Assembly (NCBI GenBank): GCA_963754135.1
Contig: CAVWEY010000004.1
Location: 485,252-549,251, forward strand
Direction of reading: 5' to 3'
DNA: 64,000 bases
Source: JAJFUI01 sp963754135
GTDB taxonomy: Bacteria; Planctomycetota; Planctomycetia; Pirellulales; Thermoguttaceae
Shown: positions 1 to 8,983 of the stretch, in pieces
Layout: each line of letters begins with the position of its first letter
How positions within the stretch are numbered: the first letter of the stretch is position 1
Made by a program: the position numbers and the translations under genes
The notes under the pieces: generated by a model
Databases searched by the model: none
Seen by the model: the letters and a program-made list of their open reading frames with translations, nothing else
What the model was told of the DNA's origin: nothing

Positions 1-845
1 TCGGCCCCGGTCGAGACCTCAAGCTCATAGAGGAACGGGTCTTCGGGCGACCAAAGCCGGCAGTTTTCGATCGGCGCCGCCAGAACGACGGTTTGTTCTT
101 GCCCCGCGGCCCAGGAGAGCCGCCGGCTCTCGGCCTCGGCCGCCAGCTTGCCCGTGGCCGCCTCGCGGACGCGGCAACGGACGGCCGTTTCGACCGGCCG
201 ATCCGCGGCCCGCACCACGGCCACCACGCGGACCGTCCGGCCGGGCACGTCGGGCACCGCCTGCACGCGCACGATCTGGCGGCGCGCCGCAAAGGATCAA
301 TTCGACCGAGTCATAAATGCCCGGAATGTAGCGGAGCTTCTCGAAATCGTGGCCCCAGGGCACTGTGTCCGGCAGCGCCGTGTGCGCGGCGCCGACGCGG
401 ATCACCAGTTCGTTGGGCTGTCCGTCGCCCTTGAGACACTTGCGGACGTCGAAGTAGCCGGGGGTGAAGCAACCGATGTGGTCGCCCAGCAGCCGGCCGT
501 TGAGGTACGCCCGTGTGCCGTAGCACGCCTTGTGGATTTTCAGCACGGCGACGGCCGGCAGCGGGCCGTCCACGGTAAACGCGCGGCGATACCAAAAGGC
601 CTCGCGGCGCGGGTCGCCGCCCCCCACGCCCACGCCCTCGAACGCCGGCGAGGCCATGTCGGCCAGCCCGGGCACGGGCGCCGTGCGCGCGAACGCCGCG
701 GGCGCCTCGGCCATCGGGCCTTCGGCGATCTGCCAAACGCCGTCCAGAGCGACAACCTTGCGGCCCCCTTCCGCGCGGCGCTGGCGCCGCAGAGCGTCAG
801 CGCCGTAACAGCGAGCACAAGCGCGAGACGGTGATAGCGAAACAT
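1..845 (-). pseudogene. Glycoside hydrolase family 2-type protein, N-terminal part, frameshifted and cut by window edge
   Basis: The start is ATG at 845 on the minus strand, followed by a signal peptide (MFRYHRLALVLAVTALTLCG). After a one-base shift near 775-780 comes a sugar-binding/jelly-roll region with LDGVWQIAEGP, FWYRRAFTV, YLNGRLLGDHIGCFTPGYFDV and HDFEKLRYIPGIYDSVEL. After a second shift near 290 the frame continues through IVRVQAVPDV to CRLWSPEDPFLYELEV, the usual end of the GH2 sugar-binding plus immunoglobulin-like module. The catalytic TIM barrel would lie left of the window. The family includes beta-galactosidases, beta-mannosidases and glucuronidases; the substrate cannot be told from here. 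The two shifts may be sequence errors rather than true decay. Confidence 0.72.
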
Positions 846-949
846 GGCCAGTCGCCTCCACAACACTTCTTTGGAAACTACATCCGCCCGAGAAAACCTT
901 GAGCGCGGTGGTTGGTATTATAAGGGAAAAAAGGGGATAAGTCCAATCA

Positions 950-977
950 TTGACAAAAGGGGTGGCTGTGGTAGATT
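950..977 (+). promoter_or_regulatory. Candidate sigma70-type promoter for the STAS-like membrane protein
   Basis: TTGACA (950-955), a 16-nt spacer and TAGATT (972-977) lie 35 nt upstream of ATG 1012 and about 90 nt upstream of the TTG at 1070. The -35 is perfect and the -10 weak. The placement in the divergent gap between this gene and the minus-strand GH2 gene supports it. Confidence 0.4.
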
Positions 978-1069
978 CAGGCCACGTGGACGACCAAGGA
1001 AACGGCAACCCATGAAGAATCTTCAGCCATCGCCGCCCATTTCTGGAAGCCCTTCTCGGCATCTCGATC

Positions 1070-1657
1070 TTGCTCCTGCTCGTGCTGACGATCGGTGCGG
1101 AATTGCTCAGCGTTTTCAGACGCTTTCCACTCGAAACCCTCCTCGCGGCGGCGTTGCTCGCCGTCGCCGTGATTGCCGTTGTTCTATACATGGGGGAACT
1201 GGTCGTTATCGGTTGGGTAGTAGACTTTCTTTCGGAATTCGGTATGCCGAAAATCCAAGCCAGGCCGGTCCCGCTTGAGTGCGAACAAGTTGGGGAGATA
1301 ACCGTCGTCACGCTGCGCGACAACATCGCTACCATTCTACAGTGTCAGTTGGTGCAGAAGCAACTGGACCGCTTGATCGACGAGCATCACTGCGATTTCG
1401 TTCTCGATTTTCTCTATGCCGGGACCATCTCAAAGAGTTTCCGTGGAGTCATGTTCCACGCCATGAAGGCGGCACGTCGGGAGGCAGGGAGGCTTGGCAA
1501 ACCGTATCGGCCCGTTGCGTTGCGTCAGGGGGAGGTATTCACAGTGTTTGATGACAGGGAACGTGCGGTCGAAGAGATGTCCGAGCACGACGGACATGGA
1601 TGGGTTGTCCTCTGTTCCGTCCCCGTTGGAATCCGGGCAGTCTCCAAGCTAACGTGA
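1070..1657 (+). CDS. Membrane protein with C-terminal STAS-like domain
   Basis: The 195-residue product has two hydrophobic segments (about residues 1-15 and 22-55), then a soluble region starting EQVGEITVVTLRDN that follows the pattern of anti-sigma antagonist/STAS domains (compare VGDVTIARFRDRKI in the STAS gene at 14634-14993). The usual phosphorylatable Ser after the central strand is not obvious (VLDFLYAGTISKSFRG), so regulation by an RsbW-type kinase is unproven. The only start in this frame is TTG at 1070. If one base near 1039 is extra, the gene would start at ATG 1012 (MKNLQPSPP then FLEALLGIS), which gives a more natural first membrane segment. The protein family is not recognised with certainty. 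Confidence 0.55.
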   Translation: MLLLVLTIGAELLSVFRRFPLETLLAAALLAVAVIAVVLYMGELVVIGWVVDFLSEFGMPKIQARPVPLECEQVGEITVVTLRDNIATILQCQLVQKQLDRLIDEHHCDFVLDFLYAGTISKSFRGVMFHAMKAARREAGRLGKPYRPVALRQGEVFTVFDDRERAVEEMSEHDGHGWVVLCSVPVGIRAVSKLT

Positions 1658-1884
1658 ATGTCGGGGGGCTTTCGATCCGCCGGAAATGTCCATCGGCCCC
1701 GATTCTGCCGAGAACACAGACTCCCGCCGCCGTCGCTCTTCCCCGGCCAAGGAGGGCGCCCAATAATTATTGATGTCACCCTTTCGTGCCTATCGAGCGG
1801 AAAAGGCTATACTTACAGGTAGATTGAGGCGGTCTTTGCCGGTAAAGTTCTCCCAAGGGGAGAGGGAACCAAGAGCACGCAACC

Positions 1885-3123
1885 ATGGAATTCGTAAAAC
1901 ACACCTTGCCCAACGGGCTGGAGATTGTCGCCGAGCGGAACGCCGCCGCGTATTCGACGGCGGTGGGGTTCTTCGTCCGCACCGGCGCCCGCGACGAGAG
2001 CGACGCCGTAGCCGGCGTAAGCCACTTCCTCGAACACATGATGTTCAAGGGCACCCCCACCCGCTCGGCCAACGACGTCAACCGCGAGTTCGACGAGATG
2101 GGCGCCCATTACAACGCCTTCACCAACGAGGAGAACACGGTTTACTACGCCGCCGTGCTGCCGGAGCATCAAGGCCCGGCGGTGGAGTTACTGGCAGACA
2201 TCCTCCGCCCGTCGCTCCGCGAGGACGATTTTAACACCGAGAAGCAGGTGATCCTGGAAGAGATTCAGATGTACGAGGACCAGCCGCCATTCGGGGCCGA
2301 CGACAAGTGCCGGGCGATGCACTACGGCCCGCACCCGTTGGGCCGGAGCGTGCTGGGCACCGCCGAGAGCGTCGGCCAACTGCCGGTCTCTGCGATGCGG
2401 GAATACTTCCGCCGCCGCTACAGCCCGGAGAATATCGTGCTGGCCGGGGCGGGCCGGATCGACTTCGACGCCTTGGTGGCCCTGGCCGAACGGCTCTGCG
2501 GCGGTTGGCAACGGACCGAGGCCGGCCGCAGCATCGAGCCGGCCCCGCGCCGCGACGGCTTTCAAGTCCTCCACAAGGAAGCCGCGGTGCAGCAATATCT
2601 CTTGCAGCTTTCCGCCGCCCCCGCCGCCGAAGACCCCGACCGCTACGCCGCCAAGCTGCTGGCCACCGTGTTGGGCGACGACTCGGGCAGCCGGCTCTAC
2701 TGGGAACTGGTCGATCCAGGGCTGGCCGAGCACGCCAGCCTCGGCCACGCCGAGCACGAGGGGGCGGGCATGATGATGACCTATATGACCTGCGACCCCG
2801 AGCACGCCGCCGGCAACCTGCGGCGGATTCTCGACGTCTACCGCCGCGCCGAGGCCGAAGGCGTCACGGCCGAGGAACTGGAGCAGGCCAAGAGCAAGGT
2901 CCGCTCGCGGATCGTGCTTTCCAGCGAGCGGCCCCGCGGGCGGCTGTTCGCCGTCGGCAGCGACTGGGTCTACCGCCGCGAGTATCGGCCCGTCGAGCGG
3001 GAGCTGGACGCCGTTTCCGGCGTTACGGTGGCCGATTTGTCGGCGGTGTTGGCGAAGTATCCGCTCACCCGCGCCACGACGGTCACCATCGGCCCGCTGG
3101 CGGAGCTGCCGCCGCCACAATAG
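1885..3123 (+). CDS. M16 family zinc metallopeptidase (pitrilysin/processing-peptidase type)
   Basis: The 412-residue protein carries the inverted zinc motif HxxEH as HFLEHMMFKGT (H47, E50, H51), with the downstream acidic ligand in EKQVILEEI (about E125/E126). The second half (residues ~165-400) is the inactive M16 C-terminal fold ending in the usual ERPRGRLFAVG and LAKYPLTRATTVTIGP segments. The length matches the single-chain ~45-kDa bacterial members such as PqqL/YmxG-like and mitochondrial-processing-peptidase beta-like enzymes. No signal peptide is visible, so it is probably cytoplasmic. Purine-rich GGGGAGAGGGAA lies about 15 nt before the ATG. Function in the family: degradation of short unfolded peptides. 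Confidence 0.9.
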   Translation: MEFVKHTLPNGLEIVAERNAAAYSTAVGFFVRTGARDESDAVAGVSHFLEHMMFKGTPTRSANDVNREFDEMGAHYNAFTNEENTVYYAAVLPEHQGPAVELLADILRPSLREDDFNTEKQVILEEIQMYEDQPPFGADDKCRAMHYGPHPLGRSVLGTAESVGQLPVSAMREYFRRRYSPENIVLAGAGRIDFDALVALAERLCGGWQRTEAGRSIEPAPRRDGFQVLHKEAAVQQYLLQLSAAPAAEDPDRYAAKLLATVLGDDSGSRLYWELVDPGLAEHASLGHAEHEGAGMMMTYMTCDPEHAAGNLRRILDVYRRAEAEGVTAEELEQAKSKVRSRIVLSSERPRGRLFAVGSDWVYRREYRPVERELDAVSGVTVADLSAVLAKYPLTRATTVTIGPLAELPPPQ

Positions 3124-3215
3124 GGCATCCCCCGGCCAGAGCGCTGATTGCGTTCTCGGGCGAAACCCGTTACCATTGCGGCATACGGGATTGCACGGGC
3201 ACGAGGGGAAACGCC

Positions 3216-3983
3216 ATGCCAAGTATTCAAGGGGCTCTCGATCAAAGCCTCTATGACATCACGATGGAGCACTTGGCGAAACTGGGGGACTACTTGCCTG
3301 GCCCCATCAGGAAGGCGGGCGGAACGCGGAATCACCTCTTGCAACGGTATCGCGAGGACCCAGTTTACAGCATTTTCGGGTTGGACTCGATCGAGTATCT
3401 TGCTGCCACGCTGGCAGGCGGGACGGTGACCAGTATTCATCGCAAACTCGGCGACATCTACGAGGGGTGTGTCAGGGCCATCTTCATGCATGCTTTTCAC
3501 CTTACCGCAGATGAGGTGGTCTATCGGGCGACGATCCGGTCCGGCGACAACGAAGAAACCCGCAGCGCCGACACCTACCTTCAGTTTGACCGTCTGCCGC
3601 AGCAAGCACGGCGTCGCATCGGCCGCTACTGCGGGCAAGAGCTTCGGCAATTGGCGGCGGCGCCTCAAGTCAACCTGATCGGCGTGGGGATGGAGGTCCG
3701 CCACTGCTATCAAACGGGCGACAGCAAACGCACCCAGGCTGATGAGGCGATGGCCCGGCACCTGTTGGTGAGCGGCATTCTGCCGCTCATGCCGCTGTTC
3801 TGTAATCAGAGCAACCCGGGAATCGTTCAGAGATACCGCACTGTTTGGGTCGTCAAGCAAGGCATGGAGAGCTACCAGATGGTGCAGGAGATGTCGGGTT
3901 ACGATTTCTACGGCTTCCTGCGGCGGAACAAGGAGGACTTTCAGGAACCGATCCTGAAACTGCTACGGAGTCTGACGGCATGA
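3216..3983 (+). CDS. Putative type II restriction endonuclease of an R-M pair
   Basis: The 255-residue protein starts at ATG 3216 behind GAGGGGAAACGCC and overlaps the DNA methyltransferase by ATGA, the usual layout of a compact type II system. No family name is certain. The nuclease assignment rests on context plus a plausible PD-(D/E)XK-like core: acidic residues in SADTYLQFDRL, then strand-like NLIGVGMEVRHCY with GDSKRTQADEAMARHLL after it, resembling the E-x-K strand and helix of other type II enzymes (here MEVR, so Arg in place of Lys if this is the site). The recognition sequence cannot be read. The upstream frame is open further back across the M16 gene but lacks gene-like character. 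Confidence 0.6.
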   Translation: MPSIQGALDQSLYDITMEHLAKLGDYLPGPIRKAGGTRNHLLQRYREDPVYSIFGLDSIEYLAATLAGGTVTSIHRKLGDIYEGCVRAIFMHAFHLTADEVVYRATIRSGDNEETRSADTYLQFDRLPQQARRRIGRYCGQELRQLAAAPQVNLIGVGMEVRHCYQTGDSKRTQADEAMARHLLVSGILPLMPLFCNQSNPGIVQRYRTVWVVKQGMESYQMVQEMSGYDFYGFLRRNKEDFQEPILKLLRSLTA

Positions 3984-5260
3984 CGCAGCAGACGCTTTTC
4001 GACGTTGCGCCCAGCTTCGTCAACCGAAGCACGAAGACGGTCACCTTTCAAGGCAAGCTGGACCTGCCCATCCATCGCTGGTATCGCTTGACGCCCAGTT
4101 TCTCTCCGCGCCTTGCGCTGGACGTCGCTCGTGAGTTCGGCCTGAACGAAAAGGACTTTGTGCTCGATCCGTTCAGCGGCGTCGGCACTGTGCCGTTGTG
4201 CATGAAGTACCGCGGCATCCGCTCATGCAGCGTTGAACTCAACCCATTTCTCTGTTTCGTTGGCGTGGTCAAGACGCGGACATACCGTGACGTGGACGCC
4301 GTAAGCGACGTGTTCCATGCCTTCAGCGAGACCGCCAGGGACCAGTTATGCCGCTTGCCCGCCGCTGGTCGGTCACAGGCGTATCTCGCCGAAAATGCGG
4401 CGTTCGTTCCACCACTCCACAACATCCGCCGTTGGTGGTCATCGGGGAACCTCACGCAGCTTGTCTGCCTGCGCAAGCTGCTTCTCACGTATAAGACGGA
4501 ACCCGAATGCCGCGACCTCCTAAGGATGGGGTTGCTGGCCATTTTGATCCCCGTCAGCAATGCCAAGCACAACCACGTCTCGCTCACCTTCGCGGAAACG
4601 CCCCTGGAAACCGTTGATGTTGGAGCTATCCTCCAAAGGAAGTACGCAGAGATGCTGGCCGACTTGCGCACCGTGCGGAGGTTGCCGTGTGCCGAAGCAA
4701 CAGTCCATCGCGGAAACAGCAAGTTCCTGACAGCGATATTGCCGCGGTCCCGGCAGCCGACGGCCGTCATCACGTCGCCCCCTTATCCCAACCGCTTCAG
4801 CTACGCCCGGGAAACACGGCCTCACCTGTTCTTCTTCGATTTCGTCAATGGCGCAAAGGCGGTCGGCCAATTGGAAATCGAGGCCATCGGCGGAACGTGG
4901 GGAAAAGCCACGTCGGTTTTGGCGCGAGGCGTAAAGCCGAACAATGACGTGATTCGAGGCTTCCTCCGGCCGTACCTTGCGGGCATGGGCGCCAACGGCG
5001 GCCTCATGGCGAGCTACGTCGTGAAGTACTTCAACGACATGTACGACCACGCCGCCCAGGTGGCCGCGGTCTGCGCCAATCACTGTCGCCTCGCCTATGT
5101 CATCGGCAACAGCAAGTTCTACGGCCATCCGTTGCCAAGCGACGAAATCCTGGCTTCGATCTTCCGGCATTTCGGCTTCCGACTTGATCGAATTGATAAG
5201 ATGCGGAAACGTCAGAGCAAGTCAGGTCTTTATGAGGCGGTTGTGTTTATGAGCCGATAG
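3980..5260 (+). CDS. DNA methyltransferase, TSPPY type (probable m4C), of the R-M pair
   Basis: The 426-residue protein has SAM-binding motif I FVLDPFSGVGT (residues ~60-70) followed by VELNPF as the motif II acidic site, and catalytic motif IV TSPPY at residues 265-269. TSPPY rather than DPPY favours cytosine-N4 methylation. About 195 residues separate motif I from motif IV, room for a target-recognition region between them as in the alpha-like order. Its start overlaps the stop of the upstream putative nuclease by ATGA, so the two are translationally coupled with the endonuclease first. Stand-alone host methylation is the alternative reading, but the upstream partner argues for restriction-modification. 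Confidence 0.85.
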   Translation: MTQQTLFDVAPSFVNRSTKTVTFQGKLDLPIHRWYRLTPSFSPRLALDVAREFGLNEKDFVLDPFSGVGTVPLCMKYRGIRSCSVELNPFLCFVGVVKTRTYRDVDAVSDVFHAFSETARDQLCRLPAAGRSQAYLAENAAFVPPLHNIRRWWSSGNLTQLVCLRKLLLTYKTEPECRDLLRMGLLAILIPVSNAKHNHVSLTFAETPLETVDVGAILQRKYAEMLADLRTVRRLPCAEATVHRGNSKFLTAILPRSRQPTAVITSPPYPNRFSYARETRPHLFFFDFVNGAKAVGQLEIEAIGGTWGKATSVLARGVKPNNDVIRGFLRPYLAGMGANGGLMASYVVKYFNDMYDHAAQVAAVCANHCRLAYVIGNSKFYGHPLPSDEILASIFRHFGFRLDRIDKMRKRQSKSGLYEAVVFMSR

Positions 5261-5284
5261 TATCCCTCTTATTCTGTTGCGGCT

Positions 5285-6728
5285 ATGACCCTCGCTTATG
5301 TCTTTCCTGTTCTGATGCTTCTACTCGGCGTGGTCCTCGGCGGCATGGGGGCGTGGCTGGTACTGAGAGCGAGGACTAGTGCAGCCTACGACCGCGGAAA
5401 GGCCGAGGCGACGGCGGAAAACGCCGCCCTGGCCAAGAAAGTGCTGGGCCGGGATGAAACCATCGAGGAACTCCGCGGCCGGCTGCAACAGGCGGACGCC
5501 TCGCTTGGGGAGCTTCAGCGGCAAGTCACCGGGCTTTCGGCCCAAGCGGCCCAGTTGAAGCAGGCCCTGCTGGCCGAGGCAGAAGCAGGCCCAGGAGAAG
5601 CTCGCCCTGCTGGACGATGCCAAGCGGCAATTGGCCGACGCCTTCAAGGCCCTGGCCGCCGAGGCCCTCAAGAGCAGCAATACCTCCTTCCTGGAACTGG
5701 CCAAGACCCAGTTGGAGAAGTTCCAGGAGATTGCCAAAGGGGACCTCGACAAGCGGCAGACGGCCATCGACGAACTGGTTAAGCCGGTCAAGGAGTCGCT
5801 GGGCAAGGTGGACGCCAAGTTGCAGGAGATCGAGAAGGGCCGCATCGAGGCCTACAGCGGCCTGAGCGAACAGGTCCGCTCGCTTTCGGAGACGCAGAAG
5901 GAGCTACGCGGCGAGACGGCCAACCTGGTCAAGGCGCTCCGCCGCCCGCAAGCCCGCGGCCGCTGGGGCGAAATCCAGTTGCGCCGCGTGGTCGAGATGG
6001 CGGGGATGCTCGAGCATTGCGATTTTTTCCAGCAGCAATCGACCGACACGGAAGACGGCCGGCTGCGGCCTGACATGGTCGTGCAACTGCCGGGCGGCAA
6101 GAACATCGTGGTCGACTCGAAGGCGCCGCTGGAGGCGTATCTGGAGGCCATCGAGGCCCCCGACGACGAGACGCGGGCGGCCAAGTTCAAGGACCACGCC
6201 CGGCAGGTGCGGAACCACATCGCCGCGCTGGGGCGGAAGGCGTATTTCGAGCAGTTCGACTTCACGCCGGAGTTCGTCGTGCTCTTTCTGCCCGGCGAGG
6301 TGTTCTTCAGCGCCGCCTTGGAGAACGATCCCGAGCTGATCGAGTTGGGCGTGAGCCAGAACGTGATCGTCGCCACGCCGACGACGCTCATCGCGCTGTT
6401 GCGGGCGGTGGCCTACGGCTGGCGGCAGGAGCGGCTGGCCGAGAGCGCCGAGGCGATCAGCCAACTGGGGCAGGAGTTGTACAAGCGGCTAGCGGCCTTG
6501 GGCGAACACATGCAGAAGCTCGGCCGCGGCCTGGGCACGGCTGTCGAGGCCTACAACAACGCAGTCGGCTCGTTGGAGTCCCGCGTCCTGGTCAGCGCCC
6601 GGCGGTTCAAGGACCTGGGCGCGGCCGCCGGCGGCGCGACGATCGAAGAACTCTCGCCGATCGAGACCTCTTCCCGCCTGCTCCAGGCGCCGGAGTTGGT
6701 TGGGGCAAACGGGGCGAAGGTTGAGTAG
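5285..6728 (+). CDS. rmuC: RmuC-like DNA recombination protein, one frameshift
   Basis: The N-terminus has one membrane anchor (residues ~3-27, VFPVLMLLLGVVLGGMGAWLVL) followed by a long coiled coil, then the PD-(D/E)XK-like RmuC core with RGRWGEIQLRRVVEMAGM, DMVVQLPGG, IVVDSKAPLEAYLEA and FVVLFLPGEVFFSAAL. DSKAPL is the family signature. The coiled coil and core are in different frames. The join is near 5588-5594, where removing one G gives EAEAAQEKLALLDDAKRQL and restores a ~480-residue protein of normal length. RmuC in E. coli limits recombination at inverted repeats, which is notable in a genome this rich in palindromes. The shift looks like a sequence error. Confidence 0.85.
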
Positions 6729-6852
6729 CCGCTCGTGGCAATTCTAACACTTGCCGCGCCAAGCACTTGCGGCGATTGTGGAAAATGGACGGGCGGCTCC
6801 CCTGTTGCGCGGGACTAGAGCCTATACTTCTCTAGCGGCGTGGCACACCTTT

Positions 6853-6910
6853 GTAGGACGAGTCTTTCAACTCGTCCCGAACAACGGACGAGTAGGAAAA
6901 CTCGTCCTAC
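6853..6910. repeat. Palindromic repeat, GTAGGACGAG family
   Basis: Arms of 25 bp beginning GTAGGACGAG (6853-6877) and ending CTCGTCCTAC (6886-6910) match in about 21 positions around an 8-nt loop. Each arm also contains a smaller GGACGAG/CTCGTCC inversion. It ends 7 nt before the start codon of the HD-GYP gene, so it lies in that gene's leader. Confidence 0.8.
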
Positions 6911-6917
6911 TGGGGCT

Positions 6918-8762
6918 ATGGGCATTCAAGAGCTCTCAAGAAGCTGGCGTCTTCCCGCGGCGTGGAAACGACGCCTGCCCGTGGTCTGGGCCGTCTCGAT
7001 CAGCGTGGCGTTTTCGCTGGCCGTCTTCTTCGTGGTCCGCTGGTGGGAGTTCCGCGACATCCAGAAGGCGTTCCGGATCGCCGCCGAGGATCGCGCCACG
7101 GCCGTTAAGGGGACCTTCGAGACCGAGCTGGCCATGCTAGAGCTGATCCGCACGGGCCTGATGACCGACGGCAAGGTGGAGCGGGGCGAGTTCTACGAGA
7201 TTCTCGCGCCCTTCCGCACCCACACGCGAAGCATCCAGGCGGTCGAGTGGCTGCCCCGCGTCCGCGAGAGCCAGCGGGCAGAGTTCGAGGCCGCCGCCGA
7301 GCGCGACGGTTTCCCGCGGTTTCAGATCACCGACTTGGGCAAGGACGGGCGGATGGTCCCGGCCGCGGTCCGCAGCGAATACTTCCCCGTCTACTACAGC
7401 GGGCCGGGGCCATGCGACAAAGGCGTCGAGGGCTACGACGTCGCCTTGGAGCCGACCCGCCGCGAGGCCCTCTGCCTGGCCCGCGACACCGGCAGGACCG
7501 TGGCCAGCGGGCGCATCGCGCTGGTGCAGGATGTGGCCAAACTGGATGGCTTCCTGGTTGTTCTCCCTGCCTACGATCACGGCAAGCCCGTCGGCACCCT
7601 TGCCGAGCGCCGCAAGAATCTCTGGGGATTCATCCTGGGCGTCTTCCGGCCGGACGAGATGCTCGATGCGGCGATGAGCAAGCTCGAACCGGAAGGGATC
7701 GACGTTTGCCTGTACGACCCCTCGGCGCCTGCCCGCGGCCGGCCGTTCCATTTTCATCGCTCGCGGACGCGGCAGGGCGACTGGGAGGCCGAGGACGAGA
7801 ACCGCTTGCACAACCCGCAGGGAATGTACTCGCTTGCCAAGCTCGACGTGTTGGGGCATCCCTGGACGATCGTTTGCCTGCCGACGCCCGATTTCGTCGC
7901 CGCCCGCCGGACTTTCTGGCCGTGGGGCGTGTTGGCGGCGGGGCTGGCCCTGAGCGCCCTGCTGGCCGCCTACATTTCGGCCAGTATCGACCGCCGGGCG
8001 TCCGTCGAGGAATTGCTGCTGGAGAAGCGGCGCTACGCGGGCGAGTTGGAGCAGAAGGTCCAGGCGCAGACCGCCCACATCCGCCGCGCCCAGGAAGAGG
8101 TCATCCACCGGCTGCTGGCCGCCTCGCAATGGCGCGACGAAGAAACCGGCACGCACGTCCGCCGGGTGGGGCTGTGGAGCGAATTGCTGGCCAAGGCGGC
8201 AGGCTGGTCGCTGGCACAGTGCGATTGCATCCGCCAGGCCGCCCCGATGCACGACGTCGGCAAGATCGGCATCCCCGACGCGATCCTGCGGAAGCCGGAC
8301 AAACTCACGCCGGCCGAGTTCGAGGTGATGAAGACCCACACGCTGATCGGGGCCGACATGCTGGCCGGCTCGAACGTGCCGATGCTGCAAATGGCCCGCG
8401 AGATCGCCCTGAATCATCACGAGCGTTGGGACGGAAAGGGCTATCCGCACGGGCTGGCCGGGCAGGACATCCCCGAGAGTGCCCGGATCGTGGCTATCGT
8501 GGACGTGTACAACGCGCTGACGCACGACCGCGTCTACCGGCCGGCCATGCCGGAGGAGCAGGCCCTGTCGATCCTGCAAGCGGGCACCGGGACCCATTTC
8601 GACCCGCTCCTGCTGGCGCACTTCTTCCTGCACCACTCGGAAATCCGCCGCATTGCCGAGCAGTACCCGGACGAGCCGCTGCGGGACGCGGTGCCGCAAC
8701 AACCGTCCGCCGCTCCGGTCTGGCCGGGAGAAACGCCGGCGGAGCCGGCGGTTGTGGCGTAA
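6918..8762 (+). CDS. CHASE-domain sensor with HD-GYP output domain (putative c-di-GMP phosphodiesterase)
   Basis: The 614-residue protein has TM1 at residues ~22-41, an extracytoplasmic CHASE-type sensor (about 55-300, including IQAVEWLPRV and FPVYYSGPG), TM2 at ~333-352, a short coiled-coil linker, then an HD-GYP domain. The HD pair is at H445/D446 in MHDVGKIGIPD, and the GYP signature appears as NHHERWDGKGYPHGL. The family hydrolyses cyclic di-GMP in response to an extracellular ligand, here unknown. The chosen start (MGIQEL) excludes an N-terminal extension that would read through the upstream palindrome. A Gly/Pro-rich tail follows the HD-GYP domain. Confidence 0.9.
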   Translation: MGIQELSRSWRLPAAWKRRLPVVWAVSISVAFSLAVFFVVRWWEFRDIQKAFRIAAEDRATAVKGTFETELAMLELIRTGLMTDGKVERGEFYEILAPFRTHTRSIQAVEWLPRVRESQRAEFEAAAERDGFPRFQITDLGKDGRMVPAAVRSEYFPVYYSGPGPCDKGVEGYDVALEPTRREALCLARDTGRTVASGRIALVQDVAKLDGFLVVLPAYDHGKPVGTLAERRKNLWGFILGVFRPDEMLDAAMSKLEPEGIDVCLYDPSAPARGRPFHFHRSRTRQGDWEAEDENRLHNPQGMYSLAKLDVLGHPWTIVCLPTPDFVAARRTFWPWGVLAAGLALSALLAAYISASIDRRASVEELLLEKRRYAGELEQKVQAQTAHIRRAQEEVIHRLLAASQWRDEETGTHVRRVGLWSELLAKAAGWSLAQCDCIRQAAPMHDVGKIGIPDAILRKPDKLTPAEFEVMKTHTLIGADMLAGSNVPMLQMAREIALNHHERWDGKGYPHGLAGQDIPESARIVAIVDVYNALTHDRVYRPAMPEEQALSILQAGTGTHFDPLLLAHFFLHHSEIRRIAEQYPDEPLRDAVPQQPSAAPVWPGETPAEPAVVA

Positions 8763-8855
8763 GAGCGATCAGCTTTCTTTTCTTGCCCACTCTCGCCATA
8801 TTCTCCCCTTGATGCGCCGTTTTGCTGCTTCTTGGACGCGGCGCAGTTTATCGCC

Positions 8856-8884
8856 TTGACGGAGCCTTTCTGAGCGGACAGAAT
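8856..8884 (+). promoter_or_regulatory. Candidate promoter of first surface-protein gene
   Basis: TTGACG (8856-8861), 17-nt spacer, CAGAAT (8879-8884), about 95 nt before the GTG start. The stretch just before the start (GGCAAT..CACCAG..GAGGAG) resembles the corresponding leader of the paralogue at 11553, which has a better promoter at a similar distance. Confidence 0.35.
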
Positions 8885-8983
8885 GAGGCATATCGCTATC
8901 GGCCTTCGCAGCATGGGGCTTTAGCGGGCAGTCCCCGCGCCACTCTGTCCACGAGGCAATTTCACCAGCCGAGGAGTACGGCC

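Noticed and set aside
2188..3222. Minus-strand open frame opposite the M16 peptidase
   Set aside because: Antisense shadow in GC-rich DNA; the M16 zinc motif is on the plus strand.
7137..8702. Minus-strand open frame of 521 codons opposite the HD-GYP gene
   Set aside because: The plus strand encodes an unmistakable HD-GYP domain; the antisense frame shows no family signal.
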